Assembly: GCF_002891535.1 (NCBI RefSeq)
Contig: NZ_PDZR01000022.1
Span: 1-64,000 of the forward strand
DNA length: 64,000 nucleotides
Reading direction: 5' to 3'
DNA from: Methylocella silvestris
GTDB taxonomy: Bacteria > Pseudomonadota > Alphaproteobacteria > Rhizobiales > Beijerinckiaceae
In this document: in pieces, positions 53,422 to 62,939 of the stretch
How positions within the stretch are numbered: position 1 is the first letter of the stretch
How the letters are laid out: the number at the start of each line of letters is the position of its first letter
Notes under the pieces: model-generated
Told to the model about the DNA's origin: nothing
Databases searched by the model: none
Seen by the model: only the letters and a program-made list of their open reading frames with translations
Position numbers and translations under genes: made by a program

Positions 53422-54678
53422 ATGAAAGACCGTTCAGTATCGGGTAGGACGCGGGGCCCGAACGCATCCAAGGCAGGCGCTCTCGCGCTTTGCATCGCTC
53501 TCGGGTTCGGCGCCATAGATCTCAAGAAAGCGGAGGCGGGAGAAACCATCGATCTTGGCGACGGCAGATCGTTCACGATCGGCGCTGGCCTCAGGACGAG
53601 CGTCGGCTCGGTTTCGTCTTTTGCGCCTGGCGGCTACGGCAACGGAACCACGGCGCAATATAACCTCGACAGCTTCCGGATTTACACCGGCGCGACGCTG
53701 AATGAATATATCAAGGCAACATTCAATACAGAACGCTCCTATGGCAACGGGCCGATCGGAGTGCTCGACGCCTATGTGCAATTCGAGCCGATGAACGAAG
53801 TCAATGTCTGGGTCGGTCAGATGCTGCCGCCAAGCGATCGCGCCAATCTCGACGGCCCCTATTATCTGAGCGAGTGGTATTACCCCGGCGTCGTATCGCA
53901 ATATCCCTCGCGCTTCTATGGGCGCGACCTCGGCGGCACGGTGTGGGGCAAGCTGTTCGACAAAAAGCTAGTCTATTCCGTTGGCATCTTCGCGGGCCAC
54001 AATCTTGCAACCTACAATGGCGTGCCGGGGCCTGGCGTCGATCCCACGACCTTCGGCTTCTTTGGTCCGTCAAATCAGGCGCATAATCCGCTTTTCGCCG
54101 GTCGCGTCGTGTATAATTTCTGGGACCCGGAACCGGACCCCGCCTATTACGAAGCCAGCACCTACTACGGCAAGGTCGACGTCCTCTCGATTGGCGTCGC
54201 CGGCATGTTTCAGCAGGATGGGGTCGGCACCAGCTTCAACTCCGCAAATTATGGAGCCTGGAACGTCGACGGCCTGATGGAGAAGAAGCTCGGCGACTAT
54301 GGCGTGATTACGCTGGAAGGCGCCTATTACAATTACAACACGGGCGGCATCGTGGACGTCCCGGCGAACTACAATAACGCCGGCCTCACCGCGAACATCG
54401 GCGGCGTAACGCAGGGCAACGGCTATCTCGCGAGCGCCGCCTACCTTATTCCCTATACGGTCGGCTATGGGATCGTGCAGGGACAGTTTCAGCCATACGC
54501 CCGCTACCAGCACTTCGACGCCACCGTTCTCGAGACATGGCAGTCGCAGATCGATTTCGGCGTCAACTATGTGATCAAGCCGCATGATCTGGTCGTCACG
54601 CTGGATTGCGCGCTGAATTCGGCGAGCAACACGCATAGCGGCACGCGGGTGACGCTCGGCCTGCAGGTGCAGCTCTAA
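53422..54678 (+). CDS. Outer-membrane porin of the short-chain amide (FmdC) type
   Basis: Encodes 418 residues with a signal region of about 38 residues (ALALCIALGFGAIDLKKAEAG). The mature chain has many aromatic-rich beta strands and ends VTLGLQVQL, a normal porin terminus. SFRIYTGATLNEYIKATFNT and RDLGGTVWGKLFDKKLVYSVG match the group that includes FmdC, the amide-induced porin of Methylophilus methylotrophus. It probably opens the outer membrane to urea and small amides. The gene is divergent from the transporter-kinase and may be its target. Confidence 0.72.
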   Translation: MKDRSVSGRTRGPNASKAGALALCIALGFGAIDLKKAEAGETIDLGDGRSFTIGAGLRTSVGSVSSFAPGGYGNGTTAQYNLDSFRIYTGATLNEYIKATFNTERSYGNGPIGVLDAYVQFEPMNEVNVWVGQMLPPSDRANLDGPYYLSEWYYPGVVSQYPSRFYGRDLGGTVWGKLFDKKLVYSVGIFAGHNLATYNGVPGPGVDPTTFGFFGPSNQAHNPLFAGRVVYNFWDPEPDPAYYEASTYYGKVDVLSIGVAGMFQQDGVGTSFNSANYGAWNVDGLMEKKLGDYGVITLEGAYYNYNTGGIVDVPANYNNAGLTANIGGVTQGNGYLASAAYLIPYTVGYGIVQGQFQPYARYQHFDATVLETWQSQIDFGVNYVIKPHDLVVTLDCALNSASNTHSGTRVTLGLQVQL

Positions 54679-54839
54679 GCGGCGCGTCAGGCCGAACCTC
54701 GGCGACGCACCGACCGGATTTCCGGGCGGGACGTCGTCTAGTCGCCTACGGAGCGGCAAGCGAGCTGAACCGGCAGGTTAAGCGCGCGGCGCACGTCGAA
54801 TGCGGAGCTTCGGTCGGAGACGCCGCGAGAGCGGATCGC

Positions 54840-55709
54840 TCATCGCCTGCCGGCTCGCTTCAATGTGAAGATGTCGGCGAGAGGCGCGCCATCGGAGTCT
54901 CGCGTGATCTGGCTCCAATGGGCCAGCGTTCCCTCGCTTTGGCGGACGGAGGATAGCGTGACGACAATTCTGTCGCCCGGCTCGATATTGCCACGATAGA
55001 CGATGTCGCGCGCCTGCGTTGTAAGGCCGCGTTCGGGCGTCAGCAGCTCCCATTCCAATCTGTCGACAAAGGACTGGAACGAGGTGAAGTAGAGCAAATC
55101 GGCGCCGTTGAAGTCCTGCGACGGGCAGGGGTTGATGAGCAGACGGCCGATCTCCCGCGCGTCCGAGCGGGAGAAGCCGAAATGCTGCTCGAACGCGCCG
55201 GCGCGAATGCGCGCGGCGGTCGCAGCCGCCTTGAACGATGGCTCCGCAGTCTCCGGCGGCGGAAAGCAATCGAGTGCGGTGCGCATGATCGAGCGATTGC
55301 GCCCAGCGACGCGGCGCTTCACGAAGACCGACACGAGTTCGACGACGCCCGCGGATCGTCCGCGTCGGCTGAGGCGATGCACGCTGGCGAATTGCGTGCC
55401 GGAGATCCGCGTGATCGCAGACTCGATGACGAGTTCGTCGTGCTCCGCGAAGGAGGCGAGCGAAGCTTCGCGGATCGATACGGCGGCGAAGGCGGCATAG
55501 ACCCGCGCGCCGCTCTCGTCCCGGAAATCGGGGAGTTCGCGCCCCGCCATTTTGGCGAGCAGCATCCAGTGCCGGTGGCCAAGCTCTTTCAGGAGCCAGG
55601 TCTCGGACAGGCCGCCAAGGCTGAGATGGGGCATGCCGAGGCGAACCACGTCGCGCGATACGAACGCCTGCCGCGAAGGAAAGGCGAGGGACGAAACAGC
55701 CATGTTCAC
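54840..55709 (-). CDS. LnmK/Pnap_2097-like hot-dog-fold protein
   Basis: Encodes 289 residues. [20 protein letters not shown] near residue 22 and [20 protein letters not shown] near 43 resemble the LnmK-type acyltransferase/decarboxylase family, which has a double hot-dog fold. Further matches are [20 protein letters not shown] and the C-terminal strand [16 protein letters not shown]. It overlaps the flavoenzyme gene by four bases (ATGA) and so is the last gene of the Nit1C operon here. LnmK-like proteins act on acyl thioesters; a thioester-linked step in this pathway is an inference. It converges with the porin gene. Confidence 0.6.
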   Translation of the reverse strand: MNMAVSSLAFPSRQAFVSRDVVRLGMPHLSLGGLSETWLLKELGHRHWMLLAKMAGRELPDFRDESGARVYAAFAAVSIREASLASFAEHDELVIESAITRISGTQFASVHRLSRRGRSAGVVELVSVFVKRRVAGRNRSIMRTALDCFPPPETAEPSFKAAATAARIRAGAFEQHFGFSRSDAREIGRLLINPCPSQDFNGADLLYFTSFQSFVDRLEWELLTPERGLTTQARDIVYRGNIEPGDRIVVTLSSVRQSEGTLAHWSQITRDSDGAPLADIFTLKRAGRR

Positions 55710-56989
55710 GAGAGACTCTCCGCAGTTTCGGCCGAGTCCGCCGCGCCAGCGAAATGTTCCTCGATACGGTCGGCAAGGAACGAGGCGTCACGCGCGACGC
55801 TGCTGAACCGTCCGGATCCCCAGGTGTGGAGCCAGGGCAGGCCAAGGAAATAGACCCCCGTCTTGCGCGTGACGCCGCGGCGATGTTGCGGATGGCCGCC
55901 GCCGTTGAAAACAGGCGCGTCGAGCCAGCGAAAATCCGGCTGGAAGCCGATGCACCAGATGATCGTTGTAACGCCGGCCTCTTCGAGGCTCAGCGACAGC
56001 GGGTCTTCCCGCGGCGCCCACGCCGGGACGTAGACGGACGGCGGCGGCGCTTCTATGCCGTTCTCGTCGATATATTTGTCGATCGAGGCGTTGATGCCGT
56101 TGTAGATTTTGTCGGCATCGTCCAGCGCCGTCGTCAGAGTCGGTTTGAAGGTCAGCGCGTCGCCGTCGATGTCGTCCAGCGCGCCATAAAGCTGCATGCC
56201 TTCCAGCGCGAACCGGCGCAGATCGATGTCGCGTCCGCCATCCCGCCCGGTGACATAATGGTTGGTGTTGTCGCGAACGCCTTCACGCAGCGGATGACGG
56301 TCGACGGGCATGTCATAGTAGCCCATATCGGCAAGCCAGGTCACGACGTCGCGGCCGCGATAGAAACGGGCGCAGCGCGGCGCGGCGCCGACGGCAAGAT
56401 GAACCTTGCGGCCGGCCAGATGCAAATCCTCGGCAATTTGGGCGCCCGACTGGCCGGAACCGACCACGAGCACTGCGCCCTCCGGAAGCGAAGCCGCGTT
56501 GCGGTACTGTTCGGAATGAATTTGATGAATCTCCTTCGGCAGCCGCTCGGCCATACGCGGCACGATCGGCAAATGATAGCCGCCCGAAGCGACGACGATC
56601 TGTCCGGCGGTGTAGCTTCCTGCGCTGGTCTCGACAGAAAATCCGCCTTCTGGCCGAACGGCGACGCGGCGAACCGCAACGCCCTCGCGCAGCGGCGGAT
56701 CAACCACTTTAAGGAATCCCTCAAGGTAGGCGATGATCTCGTCCTTCTTCATGAAGCCGTCTGGGTCCGATCCTTTGTAAGGATGGCCCGGCAACTGACA
56801 TTGCCAGTTCGGCGTGACCAGGCAGAAATTGTCCCAGCGTTGCGAGCTCCAGACATGCATCGCTGTGTTCTTCTCGAAAACAAGATGCTCGACGCCGCGG
56901 CGCTTGAGCTCATAGCTGATCGAGAGGCCGGCTTGTCCGCCGCCAACGACAGCGACCGGAATATGGGGGATCGTGGCTGAATTTGTCAT
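55706..56989 (-). CDS. Flavin-dependent oxidoreductase of the Nit1C cluster (MSMEG_0569 type)
   Basis: Encodes 427 residues. The FAD-binding Rossmann motif is [21 protein letters not shown] at the N-terminus. The NADPH site is [21 protein letters not shown] near residue 165. The [17 protein letters not shown] segment and [12 protein letters not shown] fit flavin monooxygenases related to Baeyer-Villiger enzymes. This family is a standard Nit1C member. It probably oxygenates a nitrogen-containing organic intermediate; the substrate is unknown. Confidence 0.88.
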   Translation of the reverse strand: MTNSATIPHIPVAVVGGGQAGLSISYELKRRGVEHLVFEKNTAMHVWSSQRWDNFCLVTPNWQCQLPGHPYKGSDPDGFMKKDEIIAYLEGFLKVVDPPLREGVAVRRVAVRPEGGFSVETSAGSYTAGQIVVASGGYHLPIVPRMAERLPKEIHQIHSEQYRNAASLPEGAVLVVGSGQSGAQIAEDLHLAGRKVHLAVGAAPRCARFYRGRDVVTWLADMGYYDMPVDRHPLREGVRDNTNHYVTGRDGGRDIDLRRFALEGMQLYGALDDIDGDALTFKPTLTTALDDADKIYNGINASIDKYIDENGIEAPPPSVYVPAWAPREDPLSLSLEEAGVTTIIWCIGFQPDFRWLDAPVFNGGGHPQHRRGVTRKTGVYFLGLPWLHTWGSGRFSSVARDASFLADRIEEHFAGAADSAETAESLS

Positions 56990-57007
56990 GGCGTTTGATC
57001 TCTTCGT

Positions 57008-57295
57008 TCATTCTTCGAAGGCGTCGACTGTGACGCACGGGTCGGGGATTTCGGCAAAGCGCCGGGATTTGGCCTCGATGTTGGCGAGCTGTCCCAGCGC
57101 CAGCGAGCAGGGGCGCCCGTAGCGCGCCTCGACGCGCGCGCTGGCTGTGGTCAGCGCCGCGCGGCTGAGGGCGACAAACTGGTCGAGCGTGTAGCTGGCG
57201 CCCGGCGTCAGATAGTCCTTGACCACGAGCGACGGCGAATAACAGCTCTCCGGCGAGCCGTCGGGCCAGCGGATCAGAAAGCGCATCTCAGGCAT
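57008..57295 (-). CDS. MSMEG_0570-type nitrogen-starvation-response small protein
   Basis: Encodes 95 residues. MRFLIRWPDGSPESCYSPSL and LTPGASYTLDQFVALSRAAL are characteristic of the short MSMEG_0570 family found only in Nit1C clusters. No signal or membrane segment is present, and no catalytic motif is evident. The gene overlaps the end of the glycosyltransferase gene by eight bases. The name reflects induction under nitrogen starvation in other bacteria; its molecular role is unknown. Confidence 0.85.
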   Translation of the reverse strand: MPEMRFLIRWPDGSPESCYSPSLVVKDYLTPGASYTLDQFVALSRAALTTASARVEARYGRPCSLALGQLANIEAKSRRFAEIPDPCVTVDAFEE

Positions 57296-58433
57296 CGACG
57301 GTTTCCTTCAGGCTTTCGTAGCTGGCAAGATGCGCTTGCGCCGTCCCGTCCCAATCATGCCGCGCGGCCGTAGCGAATCCATTTTCTATGAGTTGAGCGC
57401 GAAGCTGCGGGCGCAACGCCGCCGTCATGGCGCGCGCGATCGAGTCAACATCAAGCGGATCGCACCAGGCCGCCTCGTCAGGCCCGAGATATTCTGTGAA
57501 GGGCGCGATCTTGGAGACGATGACCGGAACGCCACACGCCATGGCTTCCAGCACCACTAGGCCGAAGCCCTCTTTGAGGGAGGCAAAGACCAACCCATCC
57601 GCCAGCCTGTAGAGCACCGGCATGACGGCCTGCGCCAGCGGCCCCGTGCGGATGACCGCGCCAGGCGGCAGGCGAAGCTCCGTCAGCGCGTCGGAAAATT
57701 GCCGCTGATAGGCGTCATGGTCGAGCAGTGAGGCGCCGCCGGCGATGACGAGCTGCGCCGAAGGCAGCTGCTTACGGATACGGGCGAAGGCCGCAAGGAT
57801 GCGCAGCGAATTCTTGCGCGCCTCGACGCCGCCGATGGAGAGAAAAACCGGGCCTGGGTGGAGGCCGAGGGTTTCGCGCAGCGCGGAGTCACTGCCGTCT
57901 CGCGCTGACGAGAAGCAGCGCCTGTCGACGCCATTGCCGACGATCGCCGCCTCAACGCCGAACTCACGAGCAAGCGCGTCGCGCCAGGCGCGGCTGACGA
58001 CGAGATGGCGCCCTGCTTGTGTGATGGAGCGCTTCTGCAGGGCGCGCAATCTCGGATCGGCGAAATCGTCAATGTGGTGAACAGTCCGGATGAAATCGCA
58101 GATCAGTCCGCGCTGCTTCAGCGTTGCGAGCGCATTGCCGGAAATTCCGTCTTGGGCATGGTAGACGTCGAAGCGGCGATGCGCGGGCGACTCGAAATGG
58201 CGGACATAATCGGCGATGCGGCGTTCGACCAACTCGGTCATTGCGGGGCCGGAAGGCGTCGCCGGAACCAGAACCGTGTCGCACAGCGTCTTGCGGAAGA
58301 AGCCCGCGCCCGCCGCGTCCGGCGCGTGGACGATCGCCTCATGGCCGAGGTGCGTCAGCGCGTCGCCCAGCGCCAGCGCATGGACGACGCCGCCGCGCGG
58401 ATTGGTCGAATGGGCGAGAATGGCGATCCTCAT
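57288..58433 (-). CDS. Nit1C glycosyltransferase (MSMEG_0565 type, GT4-like)
   Basis: Encodes 381 residues from the ATG at 58433, where MRIAILAHSTNPRGGVVHAL gives the correct family start; a longer frame upstream is only antisense to the AIR-synthase-like gene. It has a GT-B fold with the C-terminal motif EGFGLVVLEAMACGVPVIVS, including the E-x7-E pair. It transfers a sugar from a nucleotide donor to an unknown acceptor. The start overlaps the stop of the upstream gene (ATGA). Confidence 0.88.
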   Translation of the reverse strand: MRIAILAHSTNPRGGVVHALALGDALTHLGHEAIVHAPDAAGAGFFRKTLCDTVLVPATPSGPAMTELVERRIADYVRHFESPAHRRFDVYHAQDGISGNALATLKQRGLICDFIRTVHHIDDFADPRLRALQKRSITQAGRHLVVSRAWRDALAREFGVEAAIVGNGVDRRCFSSARDGSDSALRETLGLHPGPVFLSIGGVEARKNSLRILAAFARIRKQLPSAQLVIAGGASLLDHDAYQRQFSDALTELRLPPGAVIRTGPLAQAVMPVLYRLADGLVFASLKEGFGLVVLEAMACGVPVIVSKIAPFTEYLGPDEAAWCDPLDVDSIARAMTAALRPQLRAQLIENGFATAARHDWDGTAQAHLASYESLKETVDA

Positions 58434-59401
58434 GCAACCCTCCGTGGTCCGCAGCCAAGGAGCGGCCGGCTCGAATGGTCGAAGATCGTCTCGCACGAAA
58501 CGCCGTCGGTAATGGCGACGCGCCCGCCTGCCGCCACTTCCCCGATCTCGGCGGCGGCGATGCCGCGCGCCGAAAAGCGCGCATTGATTGCGGGGGCATC
58601 TGCGGGGGCCGCAGCGATGAGATAGCCAAAGCTCGGAAAGCTCGTCAGCCATCGCTCGAGCGGAATGCCGGCGGGTCTTGGCGCGGCGGCGACGTCGATC
58701 GTGATGGAGACGCCGGAGCATTCCGCCAGCATGGCGGCCGTGCCGACGAGCCCGGCCTGGCTGATGTCCTTGGCGGCGCGCGACAAACCAGCCTCGGCGA
58801 TCTGGGGCAACAGCTCAAGATCGCCGCGCAGCCGCTCGGCGGGTGCGCTGGTCGCCGCGTCCCAATTGGGGAAGGGATCACGGTAGCGCCCGCGCAAGTC
58901 GATCGCGGCGATGAGGCGGTCTCCGGGCCGGGCGTCGAAGCTGGTCAGCAGGCGTTTGGCGCGGCCGAGCGCTGCTACGGACAACTGGCCGTGGCCGGCG
59001 CGAAGGTTGGTGTGACCGCCGACCAGCGGCGCGCCGAACTGGTCGGAAGCGGCGCGAAGGCCGGCGAGAAGAGGATCGGCGCCGGCCTCGCCCTCAGCCC
59101 AGAGCGCGTCGACCAGCGCAATCGGGCGCCCGCCCATCGCTGCAATGTCGGAGAGATTGACCATCACGCCGCACCAGCCGGCGAACCAGGGGTCGGCGGC
59201 GACGAATTCATTGATAAAGCCTTCGATGGCGAACAGCAGCCAGCCATCGCCGTCGGGAATTGCCGCGCAATCATCGCCGGTCGGGACGGGCAGGGCGCCG
59301 GAGAGACCGAGCCGCGCCGTCGCAAGCCCGATGTCGGTCTTGGCCGCGAGGCCCGGCGCGGCGTGAAGCGCGCATGCGAGAGCGAAAAGATCGATGCTCA
59401 T
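58430..59401 (-). CDS. AIR-synthase-like protein of the Nit1C cluster (sll0787 type)
   Basis: Encodes 323 residues of the PurM/SelD/ThiL ATP-binding superfamily. GDDCAAIPDGDGWLLFAIEG near residue 42, MVNLSDIAAMGGRP near 80 and VGGHTNLRAGHGQLSVAALG near 127 are the usual nucleotide and metal segments. GQ-like DISQAGLVGT follows near 215. Such proteins phosphorylate or activate a carbonyl or amide oxygen with ATP. Overlaps of four bases with both neighbours show tight coupling. Confidence 0.87.
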   Translation of the reverse strand: MSIDLFALACALHAAPGLAAKTDIGLATARLGLSGALPVPTGDDCAAIPDGDGWLLFAIEGFINEFVAADPWFAGWCGVMVNLSDIAAMGGRPIALVDALWAEGEAGADPLLAGLRAASDQFGAPLVGGHTNLRAGHGQLSVAALGRAKRLLTSFDARPGDRLIAAIDLRGRYRDPFPNWDAATSAPAERLRGDLELLPQIAEAGLSRAAKDISQAGLVGTAAMLAECSGVSITIDVAAAPRPAGIPLERWLTSFPSFGYLIAAAPADAPAINARFSARGIAAAEIGEVAAGGRVAITDGVSCETIFDHSSRPLLGCGPRRVA

Positions 59402-59937
59402 GCCGCCCTCCGCAGCGCGATAAAACCCTGTTCGGGCGCGCCGAGTGGCGGATAGAAGGAAAGATCCGCCTCCATCAGATGATGCGCCCGGCCGTGCAGC
59501 TCGATTTCATCGAGCGTCCGCCAATGCATTCTCCGGAACAGGAGCGCGTTCTGGCTTTGCACCTGGGCGATGAAGCGCGTCGCGCCGCGTCCGTGCGCCG
59601 AGGCGACGGCGAGCTTGATCAAGGCGGCGCCGAGCGCGCCGACTTTGCGATAGTCGGCGGCCACCGCAAGGCGCGAGCCCTGCCAGAGGCCGGGCGCCGT
59701 CTCATGGATGCGCACGACGCCGACCACGGCGTCAGCGGCGACGCCAAGCATCGAAAGCGCGACGATCGGCGTTGCGACATCGTCGATGGCGTCGCGATCG
59801 TCGCCTGAAAAAATCTGCTGTTCGTCGCAGAACACGGCGCGCCGCAGCGCGCCTGCGCCGCGACGCTCCCACGCCTCAGTGGCGTATTTGATCTGGAACG
59901 CGGTCGCCGCAAAGTTCTTGAAAGGCTCGAAGATCAT
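59398..59937 (-). CDS. GNAT N-acetyltransferase of the Nit1C cluster (MSMEG_0567 type)
   Basis: Encodes 179 residues from the ATG at 59937, which overlaps the radical SAM gene stop. The beginning [20 protein letters not shown] and [21 protein letters not shown] are family-specific. The acetyl-CoA region is [20 protein letters not shown]. It probably acylates an amine intermediate of the pathway. A longer start would reach into the radical SAM reading frame without support. Confidence 0.87.
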   Translation of the reverse strand: MIFEPFKNFAATAFQIKYATEAWERRGAGALRRAVFCDEQQIFSGDDRDAIDDVATPIVALSMLGVAADAVVGVVRIHETAPGLWQGSRLAVAADYRKVGALGAALIKLAVASAHGRGATRFIAQVQSQNALLFRRMHWRTLDEIELHGRAHHLMEADLSFYPPLGAPEQGFIALRRAA

Positions 59938-61082
59938 GCCCGGCCTCCCGCATCGACGCGGCGCTCGAAAGCGGAGAGCGCGGAGCAGGCGCCGCATTTG
60001 GCGCATCCCGCCTTGACGTCCGAGGAGGCCAGGCCGCCCTCTTTCAGCATCAAGGCGAGGGGCGCCAGAAGTTCGTCCATGAAAGCGGCGGAAGGGGTCG
60101 GGTGGTTTTCGAGCGGCGTGCCGGAAATGGGCGTGAAGGGCACGACGAAGGGATAGACGCCGATATCGATCAGGCGCCGGCAGATATCGAGGATGTCTTC
60201 GCGCGCGTCGCCGAGGCCGGCGAGAATATAGGTCGAGACCTGTCCGCGCCCGAACACCGGGACGGCGGCCCGGAAGGCGGAAAAATAGCGCTCTACGGGA
60301 ACCTGAGCTTTGCCCGGCATGATGCGCGCGCGCACCTCTTCGGTGACCGCCTCAAGATGCATGCCGAGCGCATCGGCGCCGGCGTCGCGCAAGCGGCCAA
60401 ACCAGGCGTCGTCGTCCGGCGGCTCGCACTGGACCTGGATCGGCAAATGAACGGCGGCCTTCACGGCGGCGGCGCTCTCGGCAAGGATCGCGGCGCCGCG
60501 ATCCTTGCCGGGCGGCGTGCCGGTGGTCATCACCATATGCTTGACGCCGTCGAGTTCGACCGCCGCTTTCGCCACTTCGGCGAGCTGCGCCGGGGTTTTA
60601 CGCTCGATCGTGCGGCCGGCGGCAAGCGACTCGCCGATAGCGCAGAACTGGCACGTCTTGGCGCGGCTTTTGTAGCGCACGCAGCTCTGCAGCACCGTTG
60701 TCGCCAGCACGTCGCGCCCGTGCAGCGTGGCGATCTTCGAATAGGGAACGCCGTCCGCCGTCGTCAGCCCATAGAATTTGGGCTGCGCTGGGAAGGAGAC
60801 GACGCCCAGCGGAAGGCCGTCGCGCAGGATGCGGCTGCGGCCAAAGGCATCGGGCTTTTCGACGAGATAGGGGCTACCCGAGGCGGGCGCGGTATGGACC
60901 GGCGCCATGATCGTCAGGCCGTCGATTGTCAGCGCCTTGTGATCAGATGGGCCAGCGCCGCCGCGCCGCCCGCTTGCGCCGGCGTCCGGATCGACAAGCC
61001 GCACCCCGAGGGACTGCAGCTCATTGATCAAGCGTTCCGTCTTCAAGGACTCCAATTCGATGGGATGCTGCAAGGGTTTCAT
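59934..61082 (-). CDS. Radical SAM protein of the Nit1C cluster (MSMEG_0568 type)
   Basis: Encodes 382 residues from the ATG at 61082; a TTG at 61046 with GGAG five bases upstream is a credible alternative that reduces the 62-base overlap with the nitrilase gene. The cluster-binding cysteines are Cys134, Cys144 and Cys147, a C-x9-C-x2-C spacing rather than C-x3-C-x2-C. Downstream [13 protein letters not shown] and LGMHLEA fit the TIM-barrel. The C-terminus carries a second Cys group (GCAKCGAC), perhaps for an auxiliary cluster. The reaction is unknown. Confidence 0.87.
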   Translation of the reverse strand: MKPLQHPIELESLKTERLINELQSLGVRLVDPDAGASGRRGGAGPSDHKALTIDGLTIMAPVHTAPASGSPYLVEKPDAFGRSRILRDGLPLGVVSFPAQPKFYGLTTADGVPYSKIATLHGRDVLATTVLQSCVRYKSRAKTCQFCAIGESLAAGRTIERKTPAQLAEVAKAAVELDGVKHMVMTTGTPPGKDRGAAILAESAAAVKAAVHLPIQVQCEPPDDDAWFGRLRDAGADALGMHLEAVTEEVRARIMPGKAQVPVERYFSAFRAAVPVFGRGQVSTYILAGLGDAREDILDICRRLIDIGVYPFVVPFTPISGTPLENHPTPSAAFMDELLAPLALMLKEGGLASSDVKAGCAKCGACSALSAFERRVDAGGRA

Positions 61083-62052
61083 CGGAAAAACTCTCCGCCG
61101 GAAAAGAGGCAAAGGGAGAAGCGGCGCGCAGCGGCGCCGCCTCGCGGTTGTCGAGATTGAGGCTGAGCAATTCGGGCCGCGCGTAATGGCCGACGCTGTC
61201 CATCATCCGCTTGCGTTTGGTGATGAGGCTCATGTCGAGATCGGCGATCAGAATGCCCTCGCCTGAGGTCAGCGGCGGGACCACATGATTGCCTTCCGGC
61301 GAGATGATCGCCGTCATGCAACCGCCGCTGAGCGCCTTGCGCAGCCGCTCATCGGGGCAGATGCGCGCGATCTGCTCCTCTCTCAGCCAGCCCGTGGAGT
61401 TGACGACGAAGCAGCCGGATTCCAGCGCATGATGGCGGATCGTCACCTCGATCTGATCGGCGAAGATCGGGCCGACCAGCGAGCCCGGAAACTGGGCAAT
61501 GTGGATTTCCTCGTGCTGCGCCATCAGAGCGTAGCGGGCGAGCGGGTTGTAGTGTTCCCAGCAGGCCAGCGCGCCGACGCGGCCCACGGCCGTGTCGACC
61601 ACCTTGAGGCCCGACCCGTCGCCCTGGCCCCAGATCATCCGCTCATGGTAGGTTGGGGTGATCTTGCGGCGTTTGAGTTTGAGCGCGCCGTCGGCGTCGA
61701 ACACGAGCTGCGTGTTGTAGAGCGAGCCATGGTCGCGCTCGTTGACGCCGAGGACGACGACGAGGCTGAATTTTCGAGCCGCCGCGGCGACCGCCTCCGT
61801 CGCCGGGCCGGGCGCAACAACCGCGTTTTCATAAAGGCGCAGGTGCTCCGCGCCGGTCAGGACCGGCGGGTGCACGAAGGAGAAATAAGGGTACCAGGGC
61901 GCGAAAGTCTCGGGGAACACCACGAGTTCCGCGCCTTTCCCGGCGGCCTCGGCGATGGAGGCGAGAACGCGCTCCATCGTCCCGGCGAGGCTGTCGAGAT
62001 CGGGAGCGATCTGCACCGCCGCCGCGCGAACGCGTCTTGTCTCAGCCATCAC
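61021..62052 (-). CDS. Nitrilase (Nit1 type)
   Basis: Encodes 343 residues. The triad is Glu48 ([16 protein letters not shown]), Lys130 ([18 protein letters not shown]) and Cys164 ([12 protein letters not shown]); the surroundings are those of true nitrilases rather than amidases. It hydrolyses a nitrile to acid and ammonia in the cytoplasm. Nit1C clusters have been linked to cyanide assimilation in pseudomonads, but the natural nitrile is unsettled. The gene starts 31 bases after the MSMEG_0572-type gene. Confidence 0.92.
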   Translation of the reverse strand: MMAETRRVRAAAVQIAPDLDSLAGTMERVLASIAEAAGKGAELVVFPETFAPWYPYFSFVHPPVLTGAEHLRLYENAVVAPGPATEAVAAAARKFSLVVVLGVNERDHGSLYNTQLVFDADGALKLKRRKITPTYHERMIWGQGDGSGLKVVDTAVGRVGALACWEHYNPLARYALMAQHEEIHIAQFPGSLVGPIFADQIEVTIRHHALESGCFVVNSTGWLREEQIARICPDERLRKALSGGCMTAIISPEGNHVVPPLTSGEGILIADLDMSLITKRKRMMDSVGHYARPELLSLNLDNREAAPLRAASPFASFPAESFSDETLAASHRIGVLEDGTLDQ

Positions 62053-62082
62053 GGCCTCCCTTTAAAAGCGGCGCGGCCAAGG

Positions 62083-62565
62083 TCAGAGCGTCCAGGTTTC
62101 GAGGATGAAGGCGTTGTCCCGGCGATGCAGGAGAACGAGATCAAGCACGTCGAGCGGGCTGATCGGGATGACGCCGGGGATCAGCGCGCCCTCGCCATGG
62201 CCGTAGAGCGCCTGCAGCGCGAAGCGGCAGGCATAGACCTTGCCGCCGTCGGCGATGATCTTCTCGATGCGATTGTTGAAGTTGAGATGGCCCGGAAACG
62301 CCTCGTCGCCGAGTTTTGGAAAGCCGCGCTGGAGGGCGAGCGTCACGCCCGGCCCATAGAGCAGCACGGAGGTCTCAAAACCCTTCTGGATGAGCCGCGA
62401 GGTCTGCAGCAGATTGACGAAGCCGATCGAGCCTTCGAAGGCGACGGTATGGAAGGTGACGAGGGCCTTTTCGCCGGGCTGGGCTTTGACGTCCTCGAAT
62501 TTCTTTTCCTCGTAGTCGACGAGAAAGTCTCCCTTTTGATTGGCTGGCTTGACGACGGCGGGCAT
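62083..62565 (-). CDS. MSMEG_0572/Sll0783-type nitrogen-starvation-response protein
   Basis: Encodes 160 residues from the ATG at 62565, which has AAGGAG upstream. It has a DsrE-like alpha/beta fold signature ([54 protein letters not shown]). It is the first gene of the Nit1C operon and is typical of it. The Synechocystis homologue affects polyhydroxybutyrate under nitrogen starvation. The molecular function is unknown. A single Cys in YACRFA might be functional, as in DsrE proteins. Confidence 0.88.
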   Translation of the reverse strand: MPAVVKPANQKGDFLVDYEEKKFEDVKAQPGEKALVTFHTVAFEGSIGFVNLLQTSRLIQKGFETSVLLYGPGVTLALQRGFPKLGDEAFPGHLNFNNRIEKIIADGGKVYACRFALQALYGHGEGALIPGVIPISPLDVLDLVLLHRRDNAFILETWTL

Positions 62566-62939
62566 GATGCACTCCTTGGTTTGAATGTCCGCGCTATGGG
62601 CTTTTGCAGGGCCCCGGCGCGGCGGCTTTGAATGCTCGTTGGAGGCGAGCGCAGGCCAATAATGTCGCAATCAATATGCCAATTGATCGTTTTTTATTGG
62701 CACGTATAAAAACAGTCAAAATGCATGCAATAATACATTCAATATGGCCTTACGCCTGCTAGTCGTTTGAGCGGGATCAACTGATTTTGCGGCATTGCGC
62801 TCAAATCGGCGGCACCTCCTTCTCTCTCGAAAACCCGCTAGCCAAGCCTGCTCGTAAAATTAGTCCTTGCCCGCGCGCCAAACCGGATGCAACAATGTGC
62901 AGTCAATTTATGCGCGTCGACTCGCCCGAGGCTTAATCC
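62566..62939. promoter_or_regulatory. Divergent control region of the Nit1C operon and MocR gene
   Basis: These 374 bases separate the Nit1C operon from the MocR regulator. A strongly AT-rich core lies at 62670-62760. It holds a perfect inverted repeat (next entry) and TTGATC...TATAAA at 62683-62710 with a 16-base spacer. The MocR product is the natural candidate to bind here. No gene is seen. Confidence 0.5.
62677..62702. promoter_or_regulatory. Candidate operator: TGCCAAT inverted repeat
   Basis: TGCCAAT (62677-62683) and ATTGGCA (62696-62702) are perfect inverted arms with a 12-base spacer. A further GCCAAT occurs at 62655-62660. The site overlaps a possible promoter and lies between the divergent regulator and operon. 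Confidence 0.4.

Noticed and set aside
55754-56980. 408-codon open frame on the plus strand
   Set aside because: Antisense to the flavin oxidoreductase, which has both Rossmann motifs.
61285-62631. 448-codon open frame on the plus strand
   Set aside because: Antisense to the nitrilase and MSMEG_0572-type genes; no domain and no ribosome site.
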